Shown: positions 8,190 to 17,211, counted from the first letter of the stretch. The stretch: DNA of 64,000 nt from Brevibacterium sp. CS2 (GCF_005280295.1 NZ_CP040020.1:186001-250000), one strand, 5' to 3'. Program-made: numbers and translations. The notes: generated from the letters alone by a model not told the origin.

Positions 8190-9314
8190 ATCTCGAGAGT
8201 AGAACGCCGGGCCGCGAACACCGCCCAGACACTCCGGATCCCGCACGAATCCCAGCTCGCACGGGTCCGGCGCACCGTCGTCGACTGGTTCGCCGCGCAC
8301 GCCCGCGACCTGCCGTGGCGGGCGGAGGGCACCTCGGCATGGGGCATCCTCGTGAGCGAGGTGATGTCCCAGCAGACACCGATGGTCCGGGTCGCGCCGC
8401 GCTGGACGGAGTGGATGCGGCGCTGGCCCACCCCGGCGGACCTCGCGGACGCCTCCCCCGCCGAGGTGCTCCTCGCCTGGGACTCGCTCGGCTACCCGCG
8501 GCGCGCCCTGCGGCTGCGCGACACCGCGCGGGCGATCGCCGACGACCACGACAACGCGGTTCCGGTGGGTGAGGCGGCGCTGCGTGCACTGCCCGGGGTC
8601 GGCGACTACACCGCCGCGGCGGTCACCGCGTTCGCGCACCGACAGCCTGCAACCGTGCTCGACGTCAACATCCGGCGGGTGCTCGGCCGGGTGTTCGCCG
8701 GCCGCTCGCACCCGACTCCCGCACCCACCCGGGCCGAGCGCGACTGGGCCGCGGCCCTTGTGCCGACTGAGGAGCACGTCGAGTGGAACGCCGGGCTCAT
8801 GGAGTTCGGGGCGCTCGTGTGCACCTCGCGGAACCCCGCGTGCGAAGAGTGCCCGTTGCAGGCCGAGTGCCGGTGGTTCGCCGCCGGGCGGCCGGCGGAC
8901 GCCGGGCGGAAGCCCACGACCCAGGCCTGGCACGGCACGGACCGGCAGCTGCGCGGGGCGATCATGGCCGTGCTCCGCGCCGCCGGGCCGCCAGGCGCTG
9001 ACGGTTCAGGCGCGCCGGCCGAGGCTGGCACCGCAGCCGGCGCGAACGAGGCGGCGGGATCCGATGCAGCAGCCGCGAGTGAGACTGCGCCGGCCGGGGC
9101 GGAGAAGGTGAGCGGCGTGGCGCGGGCGCTCCTCACCGCGGGCACTGCGGACCTCGACGCCGAGGCGCTCGCCGCGCTGCCCGACCGGGTCGAGGCGGCG
9201 GTGCTGCGGGTGCGGGAGCTCGGGGACTCCGAGCGGGTGGACCGGCTGGTGCGCGCGCTCGTCGCCGAGGGACTGGCCGCGGAGTCCGGCGGCGTCCTCC
9301 ACCTCCCGCAGTAG
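8190..9314 (+). CDS. mutY: A/G-specific adenine glycosylase MutY, non-canonical start
   Basis: A HhH-GPD glycosylase that removes adenine opposite 8-oxoguanine. Visible are DLPWR, the catalytic-helix region VSEVMSQQTPMVRV, the hairpin LPGVGDYTAAAV with its Asp (LDVNIRRVLGR), and the 4Fe-4S ligand pattern C-x6-C-x2-C-x5-C in CTSRNPACEECPLQAEC. An Ala/Glu-rich insert precedes a short C-terminal domain; there is no NUDIX domain, as usual in actinobacteria. The conserved N-terminus reads back to about 8277, but this frame has no ATG, GTG or TTG from the stop at 8109 to GTG 8352, which lies within the conserved domain. AAGGAG at 8179-8184 sits 5 bases before ATC 8190, so I place the start there tentatively. 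Confidence 0.88.
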   Translation: MSRVERRAANTAQTLRIPHESQLARVRRTVVDWFAAHARDLPWRAEGTSAWGILVSEVMSQQTPMVRVAPRWTEWMRRWPTPADLADASPAEVLLAWDSLGYPRRALRLRDTARAIADDHDNAVPVGEAALRALPGVGDYTAAAVTAFAHRQPATVLDVNIRRVLGRVFAGRSHPTPAPTRAERDWAAALVPTEEHVEWNAGLMEFGALVCTSRNPACEECPLQAECRWFAAGRPADAGRKPTTQAWHGTDRQLRGAIMAVLRAAGPPGADGSGAPAEAGTAAGANEAAGSDAAAASETAPAGAEKVSGVARALLTAGTADLDAEALAALPDRVEAAVLRVRELGDSERVDRLVRALVAEGLAAESGGVLHLPQ

Positions 9315-9316
9315 CG

Positions 9317-9358
9317 GTGCGGGCAGGCGCGTGGGCAGGCGGGTGCGGGCAGGCGCGT
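9317..9358. repeat. Short direct repeat between mutY and the acetyltransferase gene
   Basis: GTGCGGGCAGGCGCGT occurs at 9317 and 9343 with GGGCAGGCGG between. It resembles the GGGCAGGCGGGCGCGG core of array A at 3872. No clear terminator is visible between these two convergent genes. Confidence 0.6.
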
Positions 9359-9363
9359 ACGGG

Positions 9364-10104
9364 TCAGAGGTGCTTGAGCATCCGTGAGTTGCCCAGGGTG
9401 TTCGGCTTGACGCGGGCGAGGTCGAGGAACTCGGCGGTGCCCTCGTCGTGGGAGTGGAGGAGCTCGACGTAGACCTCGGGCGACACCGGGGTGCCGGAGA
9501 TCTCCTCGAAGCCGAGCGATTGGAAGAAGCGGGTCTCGAAGGTCAGGCAGAACACGCGGGAGACCCCGATGTCCCGGGCGTCGGCGAGGATCTGCTCCAT
9601 GAGCGAGCGGCCGATGCCGCGCCCCCGGTAGTCGGGGTGGGTGGCGACGGTGCGCGCTTCGGCGAGGTCGTCCCACAGCACGTGGAGGGCCGCGCAGCCG
9701 ACGACGACCTCCTGCGGCCCGGAGCGGTCGACGACGAGGCGGAACTCCTGGAGCGACTCGAAGTAGTTCACCGGGTCCTTCGCGACGAGGATCCGCGCCT
9801 CGGCGAGCGGCTCGACCAGCCCGCGGATCGCCTTGACGTCCGGGGTGCGCGCGCGGCGGATGAACAGTCCGCTCGGCAGTTCCCGGGCCTCGGGCAACGG
9901 CGGCGTCCCGGGGTCGAACCCGGCCGCAGCGGTCACCTGGGAGGCGGTGGCCCGCTCATGCGTGGTGGCCCGCTCATGCGTGGTGGGCGCCTCGGACACG
10001 GTGGGCGCCTCGGTGGCGGTGGTCGCCTGGGGTGCCGTGGTCGCCTCGGGCACGGTGGTCCGCTCGGGACCGGAGATCGGTGGCGTCGCGGGGTCGGCAG
10101 GCAT
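9364..10104 (-). CDS. GNAT amino-acid N-acetyltransferase (actinobacterial ArgA type)
   Basis: The GNAT core from about residue 78 (IRRARTPDVKAIRGLVEPL) through ALHVLWDDLAEARTVATHP, the acetyl-CoA loop YRGRGIGRSLM, RVFCLTFETRFFQSLGFEEI and the end EFLDLARVKPNTLGNSRM closely follow the M. tuberculosis ArgA (Rv2747) family, which makes N-acetylglutamate for arginine synthesis. The first 75 or so residues are an unusual Thr/Ala/Glu-rich extension with a perfect THERAT duplication and several EATT/EAPT copies. Its DNA is repetitive and may not be translated. ATG 10104 is used, but GGAGGA abuts it with almost no spacing, so an upstream GTG/TTG (near 10116) or a start just before the GNAT core are alternatives. 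The core is certain, the start is not. Confidence 0.82.
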   Translation of the reverse strand: MPADPATPPISGPERTTVPEATTAPQATTATEAPTVSEAPTTHERATTHERATASQVTAAAGFDPGTPPLPEARELPSGLFIRRARTPDVKAIRGLVEPLAEARILVAKDPVNYFESLQEFRLVVDRSGPQEVVVGCAALHVLWDDLAEARTVATHPDYRGRGIGRSLMEQILADARDIGVSRVFCLTFETRFFQSLGFEEISGTPVSPEVYVELLHSHDEGTAEFLDLARVKPNTLGNSRMLKHL

Positions 10105-10253
10105 TCCTCCATTCAACACCCGAGACTGCAATTTCCCAAGGTTCCTGAGAGCGGATCCGCCAAATAGCGCAAGGTCACGGTGCCTGAGCTCGGGCCGGCG
10201 AGCAGCGACGGAACGTCGACGCCGGGCCGTCGCTGCCGTGCCGGCTCCGCCGA

Positions 10254-10311
10254 CTGCGCGGTATCCGATGATCGACGCTCAATTGCGCGCTCCGTTCTGG
10301 ATACTCCGCAG
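10254..10311 (+). repeat. 58-bp nested palindrome, copy 1 (decayed), downstream of clpC
   Basis: It aligns without gaps to 13501-13558 (51 of 58 bases identical, same orientation). Outer arms (CTGCGCGGTATCCGA against GGATACTCCGCAG) and the inner CAATTGCGC palindrome are degraded compared with copy 2. It lies in the 540-base gap 10105-10644 between the acetyltransferase gene and clpC, where no gene is supported. Confidence 0.8.
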
Positions 10312-10490
10312 TCGGTCGGTGATGGATCGGCCGCACCCGCTGCCGCATCCACCGCGCGCACCGAACACAGCGCGGACGCACCACCCGTTGCAGCACCCAC
10401 CGAATCGCCCTCGACACAGCACCGACGCCGTACCCGGCACTCAGTAGACCCACCCGATACGCAGCACCGACGCCCCAACGCCGTCCTGAC

Positions 10491-10539
10491 ACAGCAGAAT
10501 CCTGCGGTTCCGTTCTCAGGAACCGCAGGATTGTGCTGT
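10491..10539. terminator. Strong hairpin downstream of clpC
   Basis: Two 21-base arms (10491-10511 and 10519-10539) pair with one mismatch around a 7-base loop. The inner stem is AATCCTGCGGTTCC against GGAACCGCAGGATT. It lies about 105 bases past the clpC stop and lacks a long T run, as is common in actinomycetes. It would end clpC transcription and could work in both directions. Confidence 0.75.
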
Positions 10540-10644
10540 ATGAACCGCGAGCCGACCGGACGCAGCGGGCCGAGCTCAGCGGGCCGAGCTCAACCGACCA
10601 GACTCAATCGGCCGGACTCAGCCGACGGACCTCAGTGGGCCGGT

Positions 10645-13269
10645 TCAGAGGGTGCGCTCGGCGCCTCCGGCCGCGGCCCCTCCGGCGGGACCCTCGGAGG
10701 AGTCATCCGCATCCGGGTCCGCGTGCGAGGTGGCCGCCGCGTTCGCGACACCGGCCTCCGGGATGGCCCCGCTCACGTCCTCGGACTCGTCCGCGCCCAC
10801 GGTCACCGGCACCCGCTCGGTGTCGCGGCCGTCGAACGTGAACTTGGCGTCCGCGCCCTCGCCCTCGACATCGACGAACACCGTCTGGCCCGAGTGCAGC
10901 TCGTCGAACAGGATCCGCTCCGAGAGCTGGTCCTCGATCTCCGACTGGATGGTGCGGCGCAGCGGGCGCGCACCGAGCACCGGATCGTAGCCGCGTTCGG
11001 CCAGCAGGTTCTTGGCCTCCTGGGTGACCTCGACCTTCATGCCCTTGTCCGCCAGGCGCTCGTCCAGGCGGGCGAGGAACAGGTCGACGATCCGCACGAT
11101 CTCCGGCTTGCTCAGCTGCGGGAACACGATGGTGTCGTCCACGCGGTTGAGGAACTCCGGCCGGAAGTGCTGCTTGAGCTCGTCGTTGACGCGCTGCTTC
11201 ATCCGCTCGTACGAAGTGGAGGTGTCCCCCTCGATCTGGAAGCCCAGCTGCTGACCCTTGGCGATGTCGCGCGTGCCGAGGTTCGTGGTCATGATGATGA
11301 TGGTGTTCTTGAAGTCCACCTCACGACCCTGCGAATCCGTCAGACGCCCGTCCTCGAGGATCTGGAGCAGCGAGTTGAAGATGTCCGCGTGCGCCTTCTC
11401 GACCTCGTCGAACAGGACCACGGAGAACGGCTTGCGCCGCACCTTCTCGGTGAGCTGCCCGCCCTCCTCGTAGCCCACGTAGCCGGGAGGCGAGCCGAAC
11501 AGCCGCGACACCGTGTGCTTCTCCGAGAACTCGCTCATGTCGAGCGAGATCAGCGAGGACTCGTCGCCGAACAGGAACTCCGCGAGCGCCTTGGCGAGCT
11601 CGGTCTTGCCGACGCCCGTGGGCCCGGCGAAGATGAACGAGCCCGAAGGCCGCTTGGGGTCCTTGAGGCCGGCGCGGGTACGGCGGATCGCCCGGGACAC
11701 CGACTTGATGGCGTCCTGCTGACCGATGATCCGCTTGTGCAGCTCGTCCTCCATGCGGAGCAGCCGCGCGGACTCCTCCTCGGTGAGCTTGAAGATCGGG
11801 ATCCCGGTCGCCGAAGCGAGCACGTCGGCGATGAGCTCCTCGTCGACGATCGCGGAGCCGTTCTTGGCGCCGGAGCGCCATTCCTTCTCCGCCTCGTCGT
11901 GCTTGGTCTGGAGCTTCATCTCCGCATCGCGCTCGTTGGCGGCGAGCTCGAAGTCCTGCGCGTCGATCGCCGCCTCCTTGCGATGGCGGGCCTCGACGAT
12001 CTGCTCCTCGAGCTCCTTGATCTCCGGCGGGGTCGACAGCCGCGAGATCCGCAGCTTCGCGCCGGCCTCGTCGATGAGATCGATCGCCTTGTCCGGCAGG
12101 AACCGGTCGTTGACGTAGCGGTCGGAGAGGTTGACGGCTGCGGCGAGCGCACCGTCGGTGATCGTCACCTTGTGGTGCGACTCGTAGCGGTCGCGCAGAC
12201 CCTCGAGGATCTTGATCGCGTCCGACAGCGAGGGCTCCGGGACCTGGATCGGCTGGAACCGGCGCTCGAGCGCGGCGTCCTTCTCGATGTTCTTCCGGTA
12301 CTCGTCGAGGGTGGTCGCACCGATCGTCTGGAGCTCACCGCGGGCGAGCATCGGCTTGAGGATCGAGGCGGCGTCGATCGCGCCCTCGGCCGCGCCGGCA
12401 CCCACGAGGGTGTGGATCTCATCGATGAACAGGATGATGTCGCCGCGGGTGCGGATCTCCTTGAGGACCTTCTTCAGGCGCTCCTCGAAGTCACCGCGGT
12501 AGCGGGATCCGGCGACGAGCGAGCCCAGGTCGAGCGTGTAGAGCTGCTTGTCCTTGAGCGTCTCCGGCACCTCGTCGTTGACGATCGCGGCGGCGAGGCC
12601 TTCGACGACGGCGGTCTTGCCGACGCCGGGCTCGCCGATGAGCACCGGGTTGTTCTTGGTCCGGCGCGACAGCACCTGCATGACCCGCTGCATCTGCTCC
12701 TTGCGGCCGATGACCGGGTCGAGCTTGCCCTCGCGGGCGGCGGCGGTGAGGTTGCGACCGAACTGGTCGAGGACGAGCGAACCCGAGGGCGTGCCCTCCT
12801 CGCGACCGCCGGCGGCCACCGGCTCCTTGCCCTGGTAGCCGGAGATCAGCTTGATGACCTCCTGGCGCACGCGCCCGAGGTCCGCGCCGAGCTTGACGAG
12901 CACCTGGGCGGCGACGCCCTCGCCCTCGCGGATGAGGCCGAGGAGGATGTGCTCGGTGCCGATGTAGGTGTGGCCGAGCTGGAGTGCCTCGCGGAGGCTG
13001 AGCTCGAGCACCTTCTTGGCACGCGGGGTGAACGGGATGTGGCCGCTCGGGGCCTGCTGTCCCTGGCCGATGATCTCGGTGACCTGTTCACGGACCTGGT
13101 CGAGCGAGATGCCCATGCCTTCGAGCGCCTTGGCGGCGACGCCCTCGCCCTCGTGGATGAGGCCGAGCAGGATGTGCTCGGTGCCGATGTAGTTGTGTTT
13201 GAGCAGCTTGGCCTCTTCCTGCGCCAAGACCACTACGCGACGGGCACGATCTGTGAACCGTTCGAACAT
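10645..13269 (-). CDS. clpC: ATP-dependent Clp protease ATPase subunit ClpC
   Basis: An 874-residue Hsp100 unfoldase that feeds substrates to ClpP. Two N-terminal repeats ([18 protein letters not shown] near residue 27 and [18 protein letters not shown] near 102), first AAA+ module with GEPGVGKT and ILFIDEIHT, a UVR-type coiled-coil middle domain ([20 protein letters not shown]), and a second AAA+ module with [11 protein letters not shown] and [11 protein letters not shown]. The C-terminus ends in an acidic, Ala/Gly-rich tail. ATG 13269 has AGGAGGGG before it. The gene stands alone, bounded by two copies of the 58-bp palindrome, with a possible ClgR box upstream. Confidence 0.97.
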   Translation of the reverse strand: MFERFTDRARRVVVLAQEEAKLLKHNYIGTEHILLGLIHEGEGVAAKALEGMGISLDQVREQVTEIIGQGQQAPSGHIPFTPRAKKVLELSLREALQLGHTYIGTEHILLGLIREGEGVAAQVLVKLGADLGRVRQEVIKLISGYQGKEPVAAGGREEGTPSGSLVLDQFGRNLTAAAREGKLDPVIGRKEQMQRVMQVLSRRTKNNPVLIGEPGVGKTAVVEGLAAAIVNDEVPETLKDKQLYTLDLGSLVAGSRYRGDFEERLKKVLKEIRTRGDIILFIDEIHTLVGAGAAEGAIDAASILKPMLARGELQTIGATTLDEYRKNIEKDAALERRFQPIQVPEPSLSDAIKILEGLRDRYESHHKVTITDGALAAAVNLSDRYVNDRFLPDKAIDLIDEAGAKLRISRLSTPPEIKELEEQIVEARHRKEAAIDAQDFELAANERDAEMKLQTKHDEAEKEWRSGAKNGSAIVDEELIADVLASATGIPIFKLTEEESARLLRMEDELHKRIIGQQDAIKSVSRAIRRTRAGLKDPKRPSGSFIFAGPTGVGKTELAKALAEFLFGDESSLISLDMSEFSEKHTVSRLFGSPPGYVGYEEGGQLTEKVRRKPFSVVLFDEVEKAHADIFNSLLQILEDGRLTDSQGREVDFKNTIIIMTTNLGTRDIAKGQQLGFQIEGDTSTSYERMKQRVNDELKQHFRPEFLNRVDDTIVFPQLSKPEIVRIVDLFLARLDERLADKGMKVEVTQEAKNLLAERGYDPVLGARPLRRTIQSEIEDQLSERILFDELHSGQTVFVDVEGEGADAKFTFDGRDTERVPVTVGADESEDVSGAIPEAGVANAAATSHADPDADDSSEGPAGGAAAGGAERTL

Positions 13270-13310
13270 TTGCCCCTCCTCGGTCTGTTGATTCCTTCGA
13301 CTCTAACCAC

Positions 13311-13321
13311 CGCTCGCGGCG
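13311..13321. promoter_or_regulatory. Candidate ClgR box upstream of clpC
   Basis: CGC-TCGCG-GCG fits the CGC-N5-GCG core of ClgR sites known upstream of clp genes in Streptomyces and Corynebacterium, with an AT-rich flank (ATTTATT). It is about 42 bases from the clpC start, with a -10-like TTAGAGT (minus strand) in between. In DNA this GC-rich an 11-mer of this kind can occur by chance, so position is the main support. Confidence 0.4.
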
Positions 13322-13500
13322 ATTTATTGCGGTTTCGCGGTCAGCCGAAAGGGATTCGGCTCACGGCGTAATCGCCGGGTGCGGCGGCGGGAATCCGCAT
13401 GACCGCGCGGGGTGATCGTGGGATGAGCGCGAAGTGGGCGTGGGTGATCCGCCGTTCCCGAGGCGCGGGCCGGCTCGGGCACAGACCGCAACCCGCCGTA

Positions 13501-13558
13501 CTGCGGAGTATCCGAGGATCGACGCGCAATTGCGCGTTCCGTTTCGGATACTCCGCAG
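13501..13558 (+). repeat. 58-bp nested palindrome, copy 2 (intact), upstream of clpC
   Basis: Outer arms CTGCGGAGTATCCGA and TCGGATACTCCGCAG pair perfectly over 15 bases, and the centre holds a perfect 14-base palindrome, CGCGCAATTGCGCG. This double symmetry suggests a REP-like or MITE-like element rather than a plain terminator. The 403-base gap 13270-13672 between clpC and lsr2 contains this element, the clpC promoter region and no supported gene. Confidence 0.82.
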
Positions 13559-13672
13559 TTCGACGAGGCACTGCGCAGGGAGGGGCGACGAACGGGCCGG
13601 CCCTCGCGAGGAGGACCGACCCGTTCGATGAACCGTCCGCGGTGGCGCTGCGGTTCAAGTACTGCGCGTAAT

Positions 13673-14020
13673 TCAGTGCGCGGCGTCGTAGGCCTCGAAC
13701 ACCTCGGCCGGGATGCGGCCGCGGTCGGAGACGTCGTGGCCGTTGGCCTTGGCCCAGGCGCGCACCGTCGAGGTGTCCGCGCCGGTGCGCGAGGAGGCAC
13801 CTGCACCGCCGCCGGTGCGGTGACGACCGGTGGAACGCTGGCGGGAGGCCACGCGGCGCGCCTTCTCGATGTACGGGGCGAGGGCCTCGCGCAGCTTGGC
13901 GGCGTTGGCGCTGGAGAGTTCGATCTCGTAGCTGTGCTGGTCGAGCGAGAAGCTCACGGTCTCCGCGGCCTCGCTGCCATCGATGTCGTCAGTCAGCATG
14001 AGTTTCATTTCACGAGCCAT
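13673..14020 (-). CDS. lsr2: Lsr2 nucleoid-associated protein
   Basis: A 115-residue H-NS-like silencer found in actinobacteria. The N-terminal dimerisation domain has MKLMLTDDIDGSEAAETVSF and YEIELSSANAAKLREAL. A Ser/Gly/Arg linker follows. The C-terminal DNA-binding domain has VRAWAKANGHDVSDRGRIP, with the RGR minor-groove clamp. Lsr2 binds AT-rich, often foreign DNA, so the lower-GC defence island in this window is a plausible target (inference). AAAGGA precedes ATG 14020; this site and the start codon lie within the end of the upstream small gene, which suggests translational coupling. Confidence 0.96.
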   Translation of the reverse strand: MAREMKLMLTDDIDGSEAAETVSFSLDQHSYEIELSSANAAKLREALAPYIEKARRVASRQRSTGRHRTGGGAGASSRTGADTSTVRAWAKANGHDVSDRGRIPAEVFEAYDAAH

Positions 14021-14303
14021 GTTCGGGGTCCTTTCGGGAGGTCGATTCGACCGGCACGGTGGAGTCGTGCGCAGGCGAATCGGATGCATTCAGTGCGTCG
14101 TGAGTCGGATCCGCTCCGGACGAACGGAGATCATTCGGATCACCCGTGGATTCCGGGGACTCACCCGCGGAATCTTCGTTCTCCGAATAGAAACGGTCCA
14201 TCTCCCTCCGTTCGATGCTGTCGGCGCGGACCACGGAACGGATGACGTACCAGAAGAGCAGTCCGACACAGATCGAAGGAAGGAGGACTTTGACGTATTC
14301 CAT
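14010..14303 (-). CDS. Small single-pass membrane protein overlapping lsr2, function unknown
   Basis: A 97-residue protein: MEYVKVLLPSICVGLLFWYV forms one N-terminal membrane segment, followed by VIRSVVRADSIERREMDRFY and a hydrophilic Ser/Asp/Glu-rich tail. Such small proteins are often found beside lsr2 in Micrococcales. Its last 11 bases overlap the lsr2 start, with the junction GAACATGGCTCGTGA carrying both the ATG of lsr2 and this TGA. AGGAGG lies within the N-terminal codon region rather than upstream, so the start at 14303 rests on the membrane segment. No enzymatic motif is seen. Confidence 0.7.
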   Translation of the reverse strand: MEYVKVLLPSICVGLLFWYVIRSVVRADSIERREMDRFYSENEDSAGESPESTGDPNDLRSSGADPTHDALNASDSPAHDSTVPVESTSRKDPEHGS

Positions 14304-14631
14304 AATGAATCCTAACCGACGAATACCGCCGCGGCGAATAGAGAGCTGAAATATGATCTGGACAACACGGTTATTCTCCCACCGCGTGATGAGCACTTCA
14401 TGTGACCGCGCGCCGCATATGCTCGAATGTGCATATCATGGAACGCCGCATCCGGCCCGGATCGCGCCGATAAACCGCACCTGAGGCGAATGCACTCTGC
14501 GCGGGATATCGGCCGCCACCATCGATCACCTCGCAGTTGTGCGGGTCACCGCAGAACGCAGAACCGGATAACCGGAATTCGCAGTGTCGCTGACCACAGG
14601 GCGATCCATCTGACGATGAAGCGGAGTCCGC
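14304..14631. other. 328-base gap without a recognised gene
   Basis: Between lysS and the small membrane protein. It is less GC-rich than the surrounding DNA and probably holds the promoter of the small-protein/lsr2 pair. No clear hairpin, tRNA or conserved reading frame was seen on either strand. Confidence 0.5.
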
Positions 14632-16167
14632 TCACTTCTCGAGCGGCTTGACGAGCGGGAAGAGCACCGTCTCCCGGATCCCCAGCCCGGTGAGCGCCAT
14701 GAGCAGACGGTCGATCCCCATGCCCATGCCGCCGCTGGGCGGCATGCCGTACTCCATGGCCATGAGGAACTCCTCGTCCACCGCCATCGCCTCGTCGTCG
14801 CCGCGCGCGGCGTCGCGGGCCTGCGATTCGAAGCGCTCGCGCTGGATCACCGGGTCGATGAGCTCCGAATAGCCGGTGGCGAGCTCGAATCCGCGCACAT
14901 AGAGATCCCATTTCTCCACCACGCCCGGCTTCGAGCGGTGCTCACGGGTGAGCGGCGAGGTGTCGAGCGGGAAATCGACGACGAATGTCGGCGCCCACAG
15001 CCGGTCGGAATAGAAGTGCTCCCACATCTCCTCGACGTATTTGCCGTGGCTGCGGAACACTCCTTCGAGATCGATATCGTATTTCTGCGCAATCTCCGCG
15101 AGCCGCTCCACGGTGGTCTCCGCGGTGATCTTCTCACCGACCTCCTCGGACAGCGAATCGTACATGCTCACGACGGCCCATTCGCCGCCGAAATCGTATT
15201 CCGTGCCGTCGGACAGGGTGACCTGGAGCGAACCGGTGGCATCGCGGGCGGCATTCTGGATGAGCGTCTTCGTGAGATCCGCGATCGAATGATAATCGCC
15301 ATATGCCTGATAGGCCTCGAGCATCGCGAATTCCGGGGAATGCGTGGAATCCGCGCCCTCATTGCGGAAATTGCGGTTGATCTCGAACACGTTGTCGAGG
15401 CCGCCGACCACCGCCCGCTTGAGGAACAGCTCCGGGGCGATCCGCAGGAACAGCTCCATGTCGTAGGCGTTCATGTGGGTGGAGAACGGCCGGGCGGCGG
15501 CGCCGCCGTGGAGGGTCTGGAGCATGGGCGTCTCGATCTCCATGAAGCCGGTGTCCGCGAAGGTGCGGCGCAGGGAGATCATGACGTCGGAGCGGAGCTT
15601 GACCGCCTGGCGCGCGGCGTCGCGGGTGATGAGGTCGATGTAGCGCTGGCGCACCCGGGTCTCGTCGGTGAGCTCGGTGTGGAGCGCGGGCAGCGGACGC
15701 AGGGCCTTGGCCGCAAGCTGCCATTCCGAAGCCATGACGGAGAGCTCGCCGCGCTTGGACTTGATGACCCGGCCGCGGAGGAACACGTGGTCGCCGAGGT
15801 CGACGTCGGACTTCCAGGCGTCGAGCCGCTCCTTGCCGACCTCCTTCTGCGACAGCATGCCTTGGAGGCGGGTGCCGTCCCCGGCCTGCAGGGTGACGAA
15901 GCAGAGCTTGCCGGTATTGCGGAAGAACACGACGCGGCCGGCGACGGCGACGACGTCCTCGGTCTCCTCCCCGTCCTCGAGCGCGGGGTACGCCTCGCGC
16001 ACCTCGGCCAGGGTGTGGGTGCGGGGCACGTGGACCGGGTAGGGCTCCTGCCCCTCCTCGAGCAGCCGGACGCGCTTGTCCTTGCGGATCCGCAGCTGTT
16101 CGGGGTCGAGGTGGTCCGGGGCGTCGGCCGGGGCAGCACCGGCCTGGGCGGGATCGAGTTCTGGCAT
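14632..16167 (-). CDS. lysS: Lysyl-tRNA synthetase, class II
   Basis: A 511-residue LysRS that charges tRNA-Lys. The N-terminal OB-fold anticodon domain ([20 protein letters not shown]) is followed by the class II core: motif 2 [20 protein letters not shown] and motif 3 [16 protein letters not shown] near the C-terminus. ATG 16167 ([10 protein letters not shown]) gives the normal bacterial length; the longer in-frame start at 16281 reads through a 37-base direct repeat and is unlikely. A weak GGAG precedes it. It stands between the DUF2520 gene and the lsr2 pair, all on the minus strand. Confidence 0.96.
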   Translation of the reverse strand: MPELDPAQAGAAPADAPDHLDPEQLRIRKDKRVRLLEEGQEPYPVHVPRTHTLAEVREAYPALEDGEETEDVVAVAGRVVFFRNTGKLCFVTLQAGDGTRLQGMLSQKEVGKERLDAWKSDVDLGDHVFLRGRVIKSKRGELSVMASEWQLAAKALRPLPALHTELTDETRVRQRYIDLITRDAARQAVKLRSDVMISLRRTFADTGFMEIETPMLQTLHGGAAARPFSTHMNAYDMELFLRIAPELFLKRAVVGGLDNVFEINRNFRNEGADSTHSPEFAMLEAYQAYGDYHSIADLTKTLIQNAARDATGSLQVTLSDGTEYDFGGEWAVVSMYDSLSEEVGEKITAETTVERLAEIAQKYDIDLEGVFRSHGKYVEEMWEHFYSDRLWAPTFVVDFPLDTSPLTREHRSKPGVVEKWDLYVRGFELATGYSELIDPVIQRERFESQARDAARGDDEAMAVDEEFLMAMEYGMPPSGGMGMGIDRLLMALTGLGIRETVLFPLVKPLEK

Positions 16168-16197
16168 GGCTCCAAGGCTACCGCGTGCGGTGCGCCC

Positions 16198-16271
16198 GGC
16201 AGGAATCCGCGGTTCCCGAGGCGCCCGCCGGCCTGGCAGGAATCCGCGGGTCCCGAGGCGCCCGCCGGCCC
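16198..16271. repeat. 37-bp direct repeat upstream of lysS
   Basis: Two adjacent 37-base units start at 16198 and 16235 (GGCAGGAATCCGCGG, then TCCCGAGGCGCCCGCCGGCC), differing at one or two positions. They lie just upstream of the lysS start and may contain or displace its promoter. Confidence 0.8.
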
Positions 16272-16317
16272 GGCAGACCACGCGCAGTCCCGGCCGCCCG
16301 GCCGGAATCAGAGCTTC

Positions 16318-17211
16318 TCAGCTCTCGAGGAGCTCGATGATCTGCAGGGCCTTGGCGTCGTCGATCGTGCCATTGCGCAGGGCACGGGCCACGGTCGCCC
16401 GGGCGAGCGCCCGGTACGTGTCCCCCACCTCGGTGGAGCCGGCCTCGACGGCCTGCTCGGAGAGCGCCTCGAGGTGAGCGCGCACGGTGTCGACGTCGCC
16501 GCGGCTCACGGGCCCGGTGAGCGCACCCGGCCCGGACTGCAGCGTGTTGTCGACGCTCGCGCGGAGCAGCGATGCGAGCACCCGCGGGGCGTCGTCGATG
16601 CCGAGCCCGGCGAGCACCTCGAGCGCCTGGCCGACGACCGCGACGGTGTGGTTCGAGGCGTGCGCGATCGCGGCGTGGTAGAGCGGGCGGTCGGCCTCGG
16701 CGACGACGATCGGCTCCGCGCCCATCTCGACGACGAGCGCCTGCCCGATCGGCAGCACGGTGCGGGCGGCGGTGACGGCGATCGTCGCCTCCTGCAGTCG
16801 CGGCAGGTCCATGCTCGTACCGGTGAAGGACAGCGAGGGGTGCAGGGCGATGGTGATGGCACCGGCCCGGGCGGCGGGCTCGAGCACCTCGGTGCCGAAC
16901 CGGCCGGCGCAGTGCATGATGATCTGCCCGGGCTTGAAGCGGCCGAGTGCGGCGAGCCCGGACACGAGCTCGCCGAGCACGTCGTCGGAGACGGTGAAGA
17001 GGACGAGCTCGGCGCGCTCGACGACGGTCTCGATGTCGAGGACGGGCACACCGGGGAGCATCGCCTCGGCGCGGTCGCGGCTCGCCTCGGAGGTGGCGGT
17101 GACGCCGACGACGGCGTGACCGGCGGCCCGCAGCGCCCGGCCGATGACCGCACCGACCTTCCCGCAGCCGACGATGCCGACCCCGAGCCGGGTCTGATCC
17201 TCGAGATTCAT
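16318..17211 (-). CDS. Rossmann-fold/DUF2520 protein (putative NAD(P)-binding reductase)
   Basis: 297 residues. The N-terminal dinucleotide-binding motif is GVGIVGCGKVGAVIGRALRA, with MHCAGRFGTEVLEP and ALHPSLSFTG typical of the Rossmann/DUF2520 family. The C-terminal helical domain has HAAIAHASNHTVAVVGQALEVL. The family is related to ketopantoate reductase and ProC folds. In many actinobacteria it neighbours panC and lysS; here panC is not adjacent and nsrR-hmp lies upstream instead. The substrate is unknown. GGGAGTG precedes ATG 17211. Confidence 0.85.
   Translation of the reverse strand: MNLEDQTRLGVGIVGCGKVGAVIGRALRAAGHAVVGVTATSEASRDRAEAMLPGVPVLDIETVVERAELVLFTVSDDVLGELVSGLAALGRFKPGQIIMHCAGRFGTEVLEPAARAGAITIALHPSLSFTGTSMDLPRLQEATIAVTAARTVLPIGQALVVEMGAEPIVVAEADRPLYHAAIAHASNHTVAVVGQALEVLAGLGIDDAPRVLASLLRASVDNTLQSGPGALTGPVSRGDVDTVRAHLEALSEQAVEAGSTEVGDTYRALARATVARALRNGTIDDAKALQIIELLES

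Noticed and set aside
10180-13371. 1063-codon open frame on the plus strand opposite clpC
   Set aside because: A shadow of clpC in GC-rich DNA; the minus-strand translation is a complete ClpC with all motifs.
13501-13558. Reading the 58-bp palindrome simply as a transcription terminator
   Set aside because: It lies upstream of clpC and far below lsr2 with an inner palindrome in place of a loop, and it has a second copy; a repeat element explains it better, though a terminator role is not excluded.
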